This document shows positions 9,261-18,422 of a stretch of DNA of 64,000 bases, in pieces. The notes under the pieces were generated by a model that did no database searches, was not told where the DNA came from, and saw nothing but the letters and a program-made list of their open reading frames with translations. Position numbers and translations under genes: made by a program. This DNA is from VYFG01 sp965203365. GTDB lineage: Bacteria > Pseudomonadota > Gammaproteobacteria > Arenicellales > Poriferihabitantaceae. Position 1 is the first letter of the stretch. Every line of letters begins with the position of its first letter. The stretch spans positions 1,860,001 to 1,924,000 of the forward strand of contig OZ241878.1 of NCBI GenBank assembly GCA_965203365.1, given 5' to 3'.

Positions 9261-10052
9261 TCAAGAATCGGTGAGTGTCTCTTCCCCGGGCACCTCCCCC
9301 TGTTCAGCGGCCTCTTTTTCTGCCTCCTTTTTGGCGATGTAGCGTGACGTGAACAAACCGAGTTCAAACAGCAACCACACCGGAATCGCCAGCAATGTCT
9401 GGGAAAAAATATCCGGTGGGGTCATCAGCATGCCCACCACGAAAGCCACGATGATGATGTAGGGACGTTTGGCCTGCAGATCTTCCGGTGTCGTGATGCC
9501 CAGCTTGACGAAGATCACGGTGGCCACCGGCACCTCGAACGCGACGCCGAAGGCAAAAAACAGCTTAACGACGAAACTGAAGTAGGCATTGATGTCGGTC
9601 ATCACCCGGACTCCTTCAGGCGCACTGCCAGCAAAGAAGGCAAAAATGATGGGGAATACCACGAAATAGGCAAAGACGATCCCCAGATAGAACAACAGGC
9701 TGCTGGACACGATGATCGGCAGGACCATGCGTTTCTCGTGCTGATACAGTCCAGGCGCCACAAACGCCCAGACCTGATACAGCACATAGGGCACCGCAAT
9801 GGCAAACGCACAGGCAAAGGCGAACTTGAACGGCACGAAGAATGGCCCGTGCGGCTCGGTGGAAATCATGCTGTTGCCTTCCGGCAACGCCGACATGAGC
9901 GGCTTGGCGAGGATTTCGTAGAGATCGTTGGCAAAGGGCACCAGGCAGACAAAGATGATCACGACCGCCAGGATGGCGCGCAGCAGTCGGTCCCTGAGTT
10001 CCAGGAGATGGGAAATCAGGGTGCCTTCCCCGAGTGGAGTTTTCTGACTCAC
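9261..10052 (-). CDS. tatC: Sec-independent translocase subunit TatC
   Basis: 263 residues with six membrane helices. It begins with the conserved cytoplasmic HLLELRDRLLRA region. FVPFKFAFACAFAIAVPYVL and FEVPVATVIFVKLGI match TatC periplasmic-loop and helix signatures. With TatB it forms the receptor that recognises twin-arginine signal peptides and passes folded proteins to TatA. The GTG start at 10052 overlaps the tatB stop (GTGA), so translation is coupled. It is last in the tatABC cluster. Confidence 0.95.
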   Translation of the reverse strand: MSQKTPLGEGTLISHLLELRDRLLRAILAVVIIFVCLVPFANDLYEILAKPLMSALPEGNSMISTEPHGPFFVPFKFAFACAFAIAVPYVLYQVWAFVAPGLYQHEKRMVLPIIVSSSLLFYLGIVFAYFVVFPIIFAFFAGSAPEGVRVMTDINAYFSFVVKLFFAFGVAFEVPVATVIFVKLGITTPEDLQAKRPYIIIVAFVVGMLMTPPDIFSQTLLAIPVWLLFELGLFTSRYIAKKEAEKEAAEQGEVPGEETLTDS

Positions 10053-10576
10053 CGGAGACTGGATTCCGCCCGGGGTTCCGGATCGGCTTGCGGCTCTACA
10101 GGCGCGGCCGTTTCACGCTCAAGCGATGCCTTGTCATCGCGGGAATCCGAAGAGGGGAAATCAGCAGGTGCCGCCTCGGCAGTCGGGTCGGCAGCATGGA
10201 TTTCCTTGTCCATCTGTTGTGCGATTTCATCAATCTCGTCTAGGTCAGACTGGATGGCCTGTGTGACGGGGGTCGCCTCCTGCACGGCATCCTGAAGGGA
10301 AGATTTCAATTCTTCCGTGTCACTGGCTTGCTGGATCGTCTGACCAGCCTTGGTGACTTCCTGGCGGGCTGTCTCAAGTCCTTCTTTGAGTTCCGACAGT
10401 TCACTGGCCTTGAGTTCCCGGTCAATATCTCGCTTGACATCCGATACCATCCGGCGGGCCTTGCCGATCCACAGACCAGCGGTGCGGGCCAGCTTGGGCA
10501 AGCGCTCCGGTCCCACAATGACGAGCGCCACGACGCCAATAATCGTCAGTTCCCAAAACCCGATGTCAAACGGCAT
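10049..10576 (-). CDS. tatB: Twin-arginine translocase subunit TatB
   Basis: 175 residues. A short N-terminal membrane helix (GFWELTIIGVVALVIVGPER) is followed by an amphipathic helix with the RLPKLARTAGLWIGK pattern, then a long charged, coiled, disordered tail rich in Glu and Gln. This is the TatB arrangement and it is longer than TatA. It cooperates with TatC in signal-peptide binding. It starts at the ATG at 10576, 36 bp after tatA, and its stop overlaps the tatC start. Confidence 0.93.
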   Translation of the reverse strand: MPFDIGFWELTIIGVVALVIVGPERLPKLARTAGLWIGKARRMVSDVKRDIDRELKASELSELKEGLETARQEVTKAGQTIQQASDTEELKSSLQDAVQEATPVTQAIQSDLDEIDEIAQQMDKEIHAADPTAEAAPADFPSSDSRDDKASLERETAAPVEPQADPEPRAESSLR

Positions 10577-10612
10577 GTTTCAACCCCGGCAGGCATCAAC
10601 GCGGCAATCGGT

Positions 10613-10882
10613 TCAAGTTTTCCGGTCGTCCGCCTGTTTGTCCGGTGTATCGGCCACTGACTCAGCCACCCCACTGGCGGGAGAATCATCCTGCGCCTGG
10701 TCCAACGTATTGGGATCCCCCGGCTTGTCTTGGGCTTGATCCTCTTTCATGGCTTTCTTGAATCCCTTGATCGCTCCCCCAAGATCGCCGCCAAGGCCCC
10801 GCAGTTTCTTGGTACCGAAGATCAGTAGCACGATGGCCAGTATGATCAATAACTGAAATGGACTAATACCGCCAAAACCCAT
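10613..10882 (-). CDS. tatA: Twin-arginine translocase subunit TatA
   Basis: 89 residues. It has the typical N-terminus (SPFQLLIILAIVLLIFGTKK) with an FGTKKLRGLGGDLG hinge and amphipathic helix, then an acidic tail. TatA oligomerises to form the transport passage once TatBC has bound a substrate. It follows hisE by about 110 bp on the same strand, the usual gammaproteobacterial his-tat arrangement. Confidence 0.94.
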   Translation of the reverse strand: MGFGGISPFQLLIILAIVLLIFGTKKLRGLGGDLGGAIKGFKKAMKEDQAQDKPGDPNTLDQAQDDSPASGVAESVADTPDKQADDRKT

Positions 10883-10992
10883 GTTCTTTCTCCAGATTGG
10901 TTGTCAAGCGTCATGTCTCTTATGCGGGTGGAACGTGTGGTCTACCACACCCTCAACAGACAGATGCTTGAGATAAATGCAAATTGTACATT

Positions 10993-11346
10993 CTAGCGGT
11001 AATCAGGGGGGGTGCGCACATTATTTTCCGTCCCCCGGGAACGGCCCCTGCGCGATTGCAGTACCCGCTGCACATCATCCAGCTTCAGATCATATCGCGC
11101 CAGCAGGACCAGCAGATGAAACAACAGATCCGCCACCTCGGCCGCAATCATCCCACGGTCTCCCGATTTGGCCGCGAGCATGACTTCGCCCGCCTCTTCA
11201 CCGATCTTTTTCAGCAGCCGATCTTCCTGGCCAGCCAACAAGTCAGCGACATAAGAGCCATTCGGATCATGCGTTCGGCGCGATTGGATCACCGACTCCA
11301 ACTGCTCCAGCAGCATATCATTCGATGGGGGCTCAAGTGGCACCAT
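10993..11346 (-). CDS. hisE: Phosphoribosyl-ATP diphosphatase
   Basis: 117 residues with the MazG-like helical HisE core: KKIGEEAGEVMLAAK and EVADLLFHLLVLL supply the metal-binding acidic residues. It hydrolyses phosphoribosyl-ATP to phosphoribosyl-AMP, step 2 of histidine synthesis. The start is taken at the ATG at 11346 (MVPLEPPSND), which overlaps the hisI end by 14 bp and has a purine-rich upstream stretch; an ATG ten codons later is the alternative. HisE and HisI are separate here, unlike the fused enterobacterial protein. Confidence 0.92.
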   Translation of the reverse strand: MVPLEPPSNDMLLEQLESVIQSRRTHDPNGSYVADLLAGQEDRLLKKIGEEAGEVMLAAKSGDRGMIAAEVADLLFHLLVLLARYDLKLDDVQRVLQSRRGRSRGTENNVRTPPDYR

Positions 11347-11725
11347 AGATCTCTTCGGGCTCCTTGAGCATCGGGTCCACGGCCACCCACTGCCCGTCTT
11401 CATATCGCAGGTAAAAACAGCTTTGGCGACCGGTATGGCAGGCAATGCCTCCCACCTGTTCCACCTGCATTAAAATGGTATCCGAATCACAGTCAATCCG
11501 GATTTCCTTGAGGATCTGTATGTGACCCGACACTTCCCCTTTTCGCCAGAGCTTCTGCCGTGAACGGGACCAGTAGACGGCACGACCTTCTTTCAGGCTG
11601 AGAGCCAACGCCTCACGATTCATCCAAGCCATCATGAGGACCCGGCCGGACACCTGATCTTGGGCAATGGCGGGTATGAGACCATCCCGGTTCCATCGAA
11701 CACAATCCAGTAGTCGTTGGTTCAT
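11333..11725 (-). CDS. hisI: Phosphoribosyl-AMP cyclohydrolase
   Basis: 130 residues with the HisI signatures MMAWMNREAL, YWSRSRQKLWRKGE, the DCDSDT metal-binding loop and HTGRQSCFYR-like GRQSCFYLRYED with the zinc-binding Cys. It opens the adenine ring of phosphoribosyl-AMP, step 3 of histidine synthesis. It lies 79 bp downstream of hisF and overlaps hisE. Confidence 0.95.
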   Translation of the reverse strand: MNQRLLDCVRWNRDGLIPAIAQDQVSGRVLMMAWMNREALALSLKEGRAVYWSRSRQKLWRKGEVSGHIQILKEIRIDCDSDTILMQVEQVGGIACHTGRQSCFYLRYEDGQWVAVDPMLKEPEEIYGAT

Positions 11726-11804
11726 TGTCTTGTCCTGATCCGGTTGATGTTGACCTGATCACCCGTCGATTCCCCGCCTGCTTTTTTACATCTCATGGGG
11801 GAAA

Positions 11805-12578
11805 TCACCGCCTGACCTCAATGCCTCGCTCGGCCATATACTGTTTGGCTTCCCGCACCGTGTGCTGTCCGAAATGGAAGATACTGGCCGCCAGGACCGC
11901 ATCCGCCCCTCCTTCGAGGACCCCGTCAGCCAGATGGGCCAGAGTCCCGACACCACCGGAAGCAATCACCGGCACCCGGACCGAGGAGGTCATCGCCCGC
12001 ATCAGTGCCAGATCGAATCCGTGGCGGGTGCCATCCCGGTCCATGCTGGTCACCAGCAATTCTCCCGCCCCCAGGCCCTCCATCCTCTGCGCCCATTCCA
12101 CCGCATCCAGACCGGTGGGATGGCGACCTCCATGGGTAAACACCTCCCAAGCGGGGAGATCACCGTCCCGCTCGACGCGCTTGGCGTCGATGGCCACTAC
12201 AATGCACTGGTTACCAAAATGCTGACTGGCGTCATGGATGAATCCCGGGCGGCTGACGGCAGCGGTGTTGATCGACACCTTGTCGGCTCCAACGTCGAGC
12301 AGACGGTGGATATCTTCCAGCCGTCGGACCCCCCCGCCCACCGTCAACGGAATGAACACCTCATTGGCCACCGTTTCCACCACCTGAATGATCGTATCTC
12401 GCCGGTCGGAACTCGCGGTGATGTCCAGGAAAGTGATTTCGTCGGCCCCCTGGCGGTCGTAGTTTTGCGCCACGACCACCGGGTCGCCGGCATCCTGGAT
12501 ATCTACAAACCGAATCCCTTTGACGACCCGACCCGCATCCACATCCAGGCAGGGGATAATTCGGCAGGCAAGACCCAT
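11805..12578 (-). CDS. hisF: Imidazole glycerol phosphate synthase cyclase subunit
   Basis: 257 residues. The (βα)8 barrel begins RIIPCLDVDAGRVVKG with the catalytic Asp of strand 1 and carries LTVGGGVR, CIVVAIDAKR with the second catalytic Asp, LLVTSMDRDGT and VIASGGVG phosphate-binding loops. It uses ammonia from HisH to convert PRFAR to IGP and AICAR. It is preceded by hisA (26 bp gap) on the same strand. Confidence 0.96.
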   Translation of the reverse strand: MGLACRIIPCLDVDAGRVVKGIRFVDIQDAGDPVVVAQNYDRQGADEITFLDITASSDRRDTIIQVVETVANEVFIPLTVGGGVRRLEDIHRLLDVGADKVSINTAAVSRPGFIHDASQHFGNQCIVVAIDAKRVERDGDLPAWEVFTHGGRHPTGLDAVEWAQRMEGLGAGELLVTSMDRDGTRHGFDLALMRAMTSSVRVPVIASGGVGTLAHLADGVLEGGADAVLAASIFHFGQHTVREAKQYMAERGIEVRR

Positions 12579-12604
12579 GAATTCTGATCGACCGGAAAAC
12601 CGTT

Positions 12605-13360
12605 CTACAATCCGAAGACACCATGTCCGGCGATCTCATCGGCGGCTTGCTGGGCCTGCGCAAAATCCAGCGTGCCTTCATAGATCGCGCGACCGGTAAT
12701 CGCCCCGATAATTCCCGCTGCGGACACCTTGGCGAGTGCCCTGACATTGTCAAGATCGTGAATCCCGCCAGCGGCAATGACCGGAATGTTGATGGCTTCC
12801 GCCAGTTTGACCGTATCGGCGATGTTGACTCCCAACATCATGCCATCGCGCGCAATATCCGTATAGATAATGGCCTCGACGCCATCGTCCTCAAAATGTC
12901 GGGCCATGTCAATGGCGTCATGTCGGGACAACTTTGACCAGCCATCCGTGGCCACTCGTCCTTCCTTCGCATCCAGACCGACAATGATCCGAGTAGGGAA
13001 TTCAGCGCACAGATCGCTGATCAGATGCGGCTCGTTGACCGCCTGGGTCCCGATGATGATGTAACGGACGCCGGCTTGGATATAGATATCGACCGTAGAC
13101 TCGTTGCGGATACCACCGCCCACCTGAATGGGGATATCCGGATACGTTTCGGCAATGTCATGAATGATATCGGCATTGACAGGCTCTCCCCGCAGGGCCC
13201 CATCCAGGTCGACGATGTGCAGCCGGCGGGCCCCGGCCTCCGCCCATCGTTGGGCCACTTCCAGCGGTTGGTCGGAAAAGACGGTGGCATCCTGCATGTC
13301 GCCTTGTCGCAGGCGCACGCATCGACCCTCCTTAAGATCAATCGCCGGTATCAGGAGCAT
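12605..13360 (-). CDS. hisA: ProFAR isomerase
   Basis: 251 residues forming a (βα)8 barrel: LLIPAIDLKEGRCVRL with the catalytic Asp, IQVGGGIR, IIVGLDAKEGRVATDGW with the second Asp, YTDIARDGM and IPVIAAGGI. It isomerises ProFAR to PRFAR. The ATG at 13360 is chosen; it lies one base after the hisH stop. A much longer open frame upstream is only a shadow over hisH. Confidence 0.96.
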   Translation of the reverse strand: MLLIPAIDLKEGRCVRLRQGDMQDATVFSDQPLEVAQRWAEAGARRLHIVDLDGALRGEPVNADIIHDIAETYPDIPIQVGGGIRNESTVDIYIQAGVRYIIIGTQAVNEPHLISDLCAEFPTRIIVGLDAKEGRVATDGWSKLSRHDAIDMARHFEDDGVEAIIYTDIARDGMMLGVNIADTVKLAEAINIPVIAAGGIHDLDNVRALAKVSAAGIIGAITGRAIYEGTLDFAQAQQAADEIAGHGVFGL

Positions 13361-13361
13361 G

Positions 13362-14024
13362 TCAGTGCACTCCGTTCCAGTGGATAAAATTATACAAGAG
13401 GCGCAGGCCATCTCGCTGGCTCTTTTCGGGATGGAACTGCGTGGCAAACAGGTGGCCACGGGCGGCCACAGCAGTAAAGCAGTGGCCGTAGATACAGATG
13501 CCCGCCACTTCCTCCGCTTCGCTGGATTCCACATAATAGCTGTGCACAAAGTAGAATCGCTGCTGGTCGTCGATGCCTTGCCACAGCGGATGCCGGGCCG
13601 TTTGTCGCACCTGGTTCCAGCCCATGTGGGGGATTTTTCTCGGAGCAGCATCGGTGGCGCTCCACGGTTCCTGCCCACTTTGAGCACTGGTGAAATGGCG
13701 CACCTGACCGGCCAACAGGTCCAGACAGTCGACTCCACCATTTTCCTCACTTTGGGCATACAGGGCCTGCAATCCCAGGCAAATACCGAGAACCGGACCC
13801 TCGTGCAGACGATCTCGCACGGCACCCGCCAATTCAGGCCGCTCGCCCAACTGACGCATCCAAGTCCCGATGGCACCCTGTCCCGGCAGGACCAGATGGC
13901 CGGCATTTCGGATATCCGAAGGCTCGGAACTGATCCGCACATCACGCGCACCCACATGCTCAAGGGCCTTGTGAACAGACCGCAGGTTACCTGTCCCCAG
14001 ATTGACGATCACGACCGCAGGCAT
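13362..14024 (-). CDS. hisH: Imidazole glycerol phosphate synthase glutaminase subunit
   Basis: 220 residues, a class I glutamine amidotransferase. It shows NLGTGNLRSVHKAL, LPGQGAIGTWM, the nucleophile elbow GICLGLQ with the catalytic Cys, and the late FATQFHPEKSQ carrying the His-Glu pair. It supplies ammonia to HisF. Its stop lies one base before the hisA ATG, so translation is probably coupled. Confidence 0.96.
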   Translation of the reverse strand: MPAVVIVNLGTGNLRSVHKALEHVGARDVRISSEPSDIRNAGHLVLPGQGAIGTWMRQLGERPELAGAVRDRLHEGPVLGICLGLQALYAQSEENGGVDCLDLLAGQVRHFTSAQSGQEPWSATDAAPRKIPHMGWNQVRQTARHPLWQGIDDQQRFYFVHSYYVESSEAEEVAGICIYGHCFTAVAARGHLFATQFHPEKSQRDGLRLLYNFIHWNGVH

Positions 14025-14048
14025 GGATCGATATAGTGGCTATGTGGG

Positions 14049-14639
14049 CTAAAGCACACCCTTTGTAGACGGCACTCCCGGCATGCGGGGATCAATCTCG
14101 GTCGCTATCCTGATGGCCCGTCCGAAGGCCTTGAACAGGGTCTCGGCAACGTGATGGGAATTCCCCCCCCGCAAGTTATCCACATGGAGTGTGGCCAGCG
14201 CATGATTGCAGAACCCTTGGAAGAATTCATGCACCAGCGGGGTCGCAAAACGGCCTACCATCGCGTCCGGCCAAGTGACCTGTTGAACCAGCAAGGGCCG
14301 CCCGGAAAAGTCAATGACGACCCGGCTGAGCGATTCATCCAGCGGCACATAAGCGTGGCCATAGCGCCGAATCCGTCCCTTGTCTCCCAGAGCACGCAGC
14401 ATGGCCTGCCCAAGGGTGATGCCAATATCCTCCACTGTGTGATGATCGTCAATGTGCAAATCCCCTTCCGCCTCCACGTTGAGATCGACCACGCCATGCC
14501 TGGCCACCTGATCCAGCATGTGCTCAAGAAACGGCACACCGGTCTGGAAACGGCCCTGTCCAGAACCATCAAGGTTCAGCTCCACCCGGGTCCGGGTTTC
14601 CGCCGTTTGGCGGGTGATATCGGCCGTTCGTTCTGTCAT
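14049..14639 (-). CDS. hisB: Imidazoleglycerol-phosphate dehydratase
   Basis: 196 residues, the monofunctional IGPD form. Motifs: GVPFLEHMLDQVARHG, DDHHTVEDIGI, YVPLDESLSR, HEFFQGF and NSHHVAETLFKAFGRA, which supply the two manganese sites. No histidinol-phosphatase domain is fused. It is the first gene of the hisBHAFIE block. The ATG at 14639 is used; a TTG seven codons upstream is possible. No His-codon leader peptide typical of an attenuator was found upstream. Confidence 0.95.
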   Translation of the reverse strand: MTERTADITRQTAETRTRVELNLDGSGQGRFQTGVPFLEHMLDQVARHGVVDLNVEAEGDLHIDDHHTVEDIGITLGQAMLRALGDKGRIRRYGHAYVPLDESLSRVVIDFSGRPLLVQQVTWPDAMVGRFATPLVHEFFQGFCNHALATLHVDNLRGGNSHHVAETLFKAFGRAIRIATEIDPRMPGVPSTKGVL

Positions 14640-15731
14640 GATTGAGGGATTTCGAGTCAATGGGGGAAGAAGACTCAGGTCGAAAGAGCGCGATCAGGGA
14701 GTCGGGATAATGAACGAGTCATCATGCCCTTGCAGCAGTGGGCTTTGGAGAAAAAACCCGAAGCGTTTCACACATTCATCACCCACCACGGTATCGATTG
14801 AATCTCCCCAACCAATGAAGTCACATTATCGGATCACACTCGGACTCAATCCAGTGATTTTACCTGCAAATCGTCAAGGATTGTAGGTCTACATGCTTGG
14901 ACAAACCACATCGGCACCTCCCGCGTCTGGTCGAAGCAACCCATCATGTAAGTGCCCCATGGGTCGAGACCGATGCGATCAAAACGACGACCTGAACGCC
15001 GGTGGCCTTCGACGGTTCCTGCCAAAGAACGGGGGGGGGCTTTCATGAGGGATCTGACGATCTGTTGACTTTTCCCCTGTTCTCCGGATTCCCCCCCCCC
15101 CTTTTTTTCCGTCCGCGAATCTGGCATCTTTCGCCCCCTTCAGGTGGGGAGGGTCGCCTGATCGTATCAATCACTCGTTTTAGGGGGGTGTTCACGCTGT
15201 CGTCGCCCCCAAACGACCGGTCATTTGAACCATGACTTGACTGACGCGGTGGGGCCTGTGAGCGTCCCCAAAGAGAGACTCTCTGGCAAGACAGTGATGT
15301 CCCGGCTCCAGCCCGCTTCGGGTGGGTGCCGGGACAGGCAGAATTCGGGCAGGTCATGAGAGACCGGATGATCGACTAATCGGACAACCTGGTATGCATA
15401 AGCGAAACCGCAGAGCGCCCCCCGGCGACCTGGCACGACAGGCCGAGGGGCTGACCCCGCTTTCGAGCCGGGAGCCTCTGGTCGTCACTGCCCGGAGGCC
15501 GGGGTCGTCTTGGCAGCCAGGGGGGCTCGCCGGCGGCGGAGCGGGGCCTATCGGGATCAGGGCATCCTCCCCGGGGGCGAACCGATTCAGCCGTCCGGTC
15601 AGGCTCCCGAGCCGCGACCTGAGGGCGGGCGAAGGCCCCCGGAGGGCGAGCCGGGGTCGGGGCATGCGGCCAGGAAATGCTGTCAGAACCGATGGGGGGG
15701 ATTGCCCGAGGAATGGTTTGATTTCACCGCC
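14640..15731. other. Long intergenic region with homopolymer tracts upstream of topA
   Basis: Nearly 1.1 kb separates divergent hisB and topA. It contains a G9 run (15031-15039), a C11 run followed by T7 (15091-15108), and a very GC-rich stretch from about 15380 to 15700. Open frames in the GC-rich part resemble no family I recognise and may be shadows or relics. The region should hold both promoters. Confidence 0.5.
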
Positions 15732-18215
15732 ATGTCAAGTTCCATGGGCAAACCGCTGATTATTGTCGAGTCTCCCGCCAAGGCGAAGTCCATGATGCGT
15801 TATCTGGACAATGAGTTTATGGCCTTGGCTTCCTTTGGTCATGTGCGCGACCTTCCCTCAAAAGAGGGGGCCGTGGATCCGACCCAGGATTTCCAGATGC
15901 GATATGAAATCATCCCGGACAGCAAGAAGCATGTCGACCGGATCGTCCGGGCGATGAAAAAAGCGGACGCCCTGTACCTGGCCACGGACCCGGATCGTGA
16001 AGGAGAAGCGATTTCATGGCATTTGTACGAACTGCTCAAGGAACGCCACTTGCTCCGGAACAAGCCGGTGTATCGGGTGGAGTTTCATGAAATCACCCGA
16101 CAGGCCATTCGGCAGGCGGTCGACCATCCCCGGGAGCTGTCTCACCATCTCATTGATGCGTATCAGGCGCGTCGGGCCCTGGATCATCTGGTGGGGTTCA
16201 ACCTGTCGCCGCTGTTATGGCGAAAAATCCGGGCGGGACTGTCGGCCGGCCGGGTGCAAAGTCCGGCCCTGCGATTGATCTGCGAGCGGGATGAGGAAAT
16301 CGCCCGATTCGTTCCCCAGGAGTATTGGACCGTCGAGGCGGACTGCCGCCAGGAGGAGACGAAGTTTGTCGGCAAACTGATCGAGTTCGAAGGCAAAAAG
16401 CTGGCAAAGTTCGCCATCACCAATGCCGACAGAGCCGCCGAGGTGGAAGCGCGATTGTCCCGGGCGACGGTCGGGTCCGGGGAGGGAGCCGCGACCGAGG
16501 ATGCCCTCAGTGGGCCCTCGGAGGCCCGGCCCGGCCAATTGCGGGTGAGCAAGGTGACCCGAAAGCAGGTGAAGGAGTCCCCCAAACCCCCCTTCACCAC
16601 GTCCACCTTGCAGCAGGAGGCCTCCCACCAGTTGGGATTCACGACACGTCGAACGATGCAGGTGGCGCAACAGTTGTACGAAGGCACTGGCACCGGGACG
16701 GGCGGTCTGATCACCTACATGCGGACCGATTCAGTGGCCTTGGCAAACGAAGCCCTGGCGGAAATCAGGGCCCTGATCCGCCAGCGCTATGGGGCTGATC
16801 AGGTGCCCCCCCAACCCAGATTTTTCAAAAACCAGGCCAAGAACGCCCAGGAGGCCCACGAGGCCATCCGGCCGACGTCGGCCCATCGCGCCCCCGAAAC
16901 GCTCCGGGGCCAGCTGACCTCAGAGCAATTCCGTCTGTACGACCTGATCTGGAAGCGCGCGGTGGCTTGTCAAATGGGGCCGGCCGTGTTCGATACGGTC
17001 TCGGTCGACCTGGCCGCCGAGGCCGCCGGCACCTTCCGGGCCAACGGCCGCCACCTGCGGGTGCCCGGCTATCGGTCCGTGTACCGGGAAGAGTCCGATG
17101 GGATGACCGCATCGGACGAACCGGGGGGGCTGCTCCCGCACCTGACCGAGGGCGACCTCGTCCACCTGACGGCGATCAGGCCGTTGCAGCATTTCACCGA
17201 GCCTCCCCCCCGATTCAATGAGGCGTCGCTGGTCAAAACCCTGGAAGAGCATGGCATCGGGCGCCCATCGACCTGGGCCAATATCATCAGCACCTTGCAG
17301 CGGCGGGCCTATGTCACGCTGGAGAAGCGACGCTTTCAGGCCACCGATCTTGGCAAGATCGTCAACCATTTCCTGTCCCGGCACTTTACGCCGTATGTCG
17401 ATTATGAGTTCACCGCCCGCCTGGAAGATGCCCTGGACGCCATCTCCCGCGGAGAAAAGGAATGGGTCCCGTTGATGCGGGAGTTCTGGGGCCCGTTTGA
17501 ACAGCGGTTGGCCGAAAAGCAGGCGACCGTCCGCCGTGAGGATCTGTCTCCGGACCGTCTCCTCGGTCGGGACCCCAAACATGGCAAGCCCGTCATTGTC
17601 CGCATGGGCCGATACGGTCCATTGGCCCAGATCGGTTCCCGGGATGACGAGGAAAAGCCGATCTACGCCAGCCTGCTCCCCACCCAAACGCTGGATCAAA
17701 TCACCCTGGAAGAGGCACTCGACCTGTTCCGACTACCGCGGGATATGGGAGAGACCCCCGAGGGTGAACCTCTGGTGGTGGCGATCGGTCGCTTCGGTCC
17801 TTATGTGCGCTATGGAAACCAATTCGTGTCGCTCAACAAGGAAAATGATCCCTATACCGTGGACCGGGAAACCGTTCTCAGGCTGGTAGCGGAAAAAAAG
17901 GAACGGGATGCCAACCGCATCATCCAGGATTTCGGTGAAGGGGGGGTTCAGGTCCTCAATGGTCGCTGGGGCCCTTATATTACCAACGGCGAGACCAATG
18001 CCAGGATTCCGAAGGACATTGTCGAGCCTAAGACTCTGACCCTGGCAGACTGCCAGGAACTGCTGAAAAACGGGACGCCGGTCCGCCGAAAAAAGAAGAC
18101 CAAAAAGAAAGCCAATACCCGGAAATCCGCTTCCGCCAGCCAACGTGGCACCCGCGTCGGCAAAAGCCGGAAAGTCACCAGTCGCAAGAAGGCGCCCTCC
18201 CGAAAGAGCGCTTGA
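15732..18215 (+). CDS. topA: DNA topoisomerase I (type IA)
   Basis: About 827 residues. The TOPRIM domain begins LIIVESPAKAKSM and contains DPDREGEAISWHL, followed by the four-domain clamp. The catalytic tyrosine sits in LITYMRTDS (~residue 329). EHGIGRPSTWANII is the conserved type IA motif. The C-terminus has TopoC-type repeats (RFGPYVRYGNQFVSL and GRWGPYITNG) and a Lys/Arg-rich tail (~40 residues), not the Cys4 zinc ribbons of the E. coli enzyme. It relaxes negative supercoils. The start is the ATG at 15732 (MSSSMGKP); upstream in-frame extension into GC-rich DNA is rejected. Confidence 0.95.
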   Translation: MSSSMGKPLIIVESPAKAKSMMRYLDNEFMALASFGHVRDLPSKEGAVDPTQDFQMRYEIIPDSKKHVDRIVRAMKKADALYLATDPDREGEAISWHLYELLKERHLLRNKPVYRVEFHEITRQAIRQAVDHPRELSHHLIDAYQARRALDHLVGFNLSPLLWRKIRAGLSAGRVQSPALRLICERDEEIARFVPQEYWTVEADCRQEETKFVGKLIEFEGKKLAKFAITNADRAAEVEARLSRATVGSGEGAATEDALSGPSEARPGQLRVSKVTRKQVKESPKPPFTTSTLQQEASHQLGFTTRRTMQVAQQLYEGTGTGTGGLITYMRTDSVALANEALAEIRALIRQRYGADQVPPQPRFFKNQAKNAQEAHEAIRPTSAHRAPETLRGQLTSEQFRLYDLIWKRAVACQMGPAVFDTVSVDLAAEAAGTFRANGRHLRVPGYRSVYREESDGMTASDEPGGLLPHLTEGDLVHLTAIRPLQHFTEPPPRFNEASLVKTLEEHGIGRPSTWANIISTLQRRAYVTLEKRRFQATDLGKIVNHFLSRHFTPYVDYEFTARLEDALDAISRGEKEWVPLMREFWGPFEQRLAEKQATVRREDLSPDRLLGRDPKHGKPVIVRMGRYGPLAQIGSRDDEEKPIYASLLPTQTLDQITLEEALDLFRLPRDMGETPEGEPLVVAIGRFGPYVRYGNQFVSLNKENDPYTVDRETVLRLVAEKKERDANRIIQDFGEGGVQVLNGRWGPYITNGETNARIPKDIVEPKTLTLADCQELLKNGTPVRRKKKTKKKANTRKSASASQRGTRVGKSRKVTSRKKAPSRKSA

Positions 18216-18422
18216 CCCTGATCAACCGTTCGCCGGTCCAAGCCAAAACTGGGCTCGGGATCACCCGCGGCCGACGATGGGGACTGCTTCTGAGAAGGGT
18301 CAGGGTCGAATCCTGCTATCCCGCGCTGAGCCGGTCACCGGGTCCGAGATGGGCGATCGAGGCTGATCCAAACGATACCACCAGGGTAATGGTCTCTGTC
18401 ACCGGTTGGTTTCATGGCGGGA

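Noticed and set aside
13164..14036. A 290-residue plus-strand frame over hisA/hisH
   Set aside because: It is antisense to two verified histidine genes.
14700..14880. Histidine-operon attenuator leader upstream of hisB
   Set aside because: No short frame with a run of His codons is present on the minus strand.
18258..18325. tRNA-like end: a CAGG-GTCGAAT-CCTG arm followed by CTATCCC
   Set aside because: The T-loop starts with G, not T. The matching 5' acceptor is only partly complementary, total length is too short, and no proper D or anticodon arm forms.
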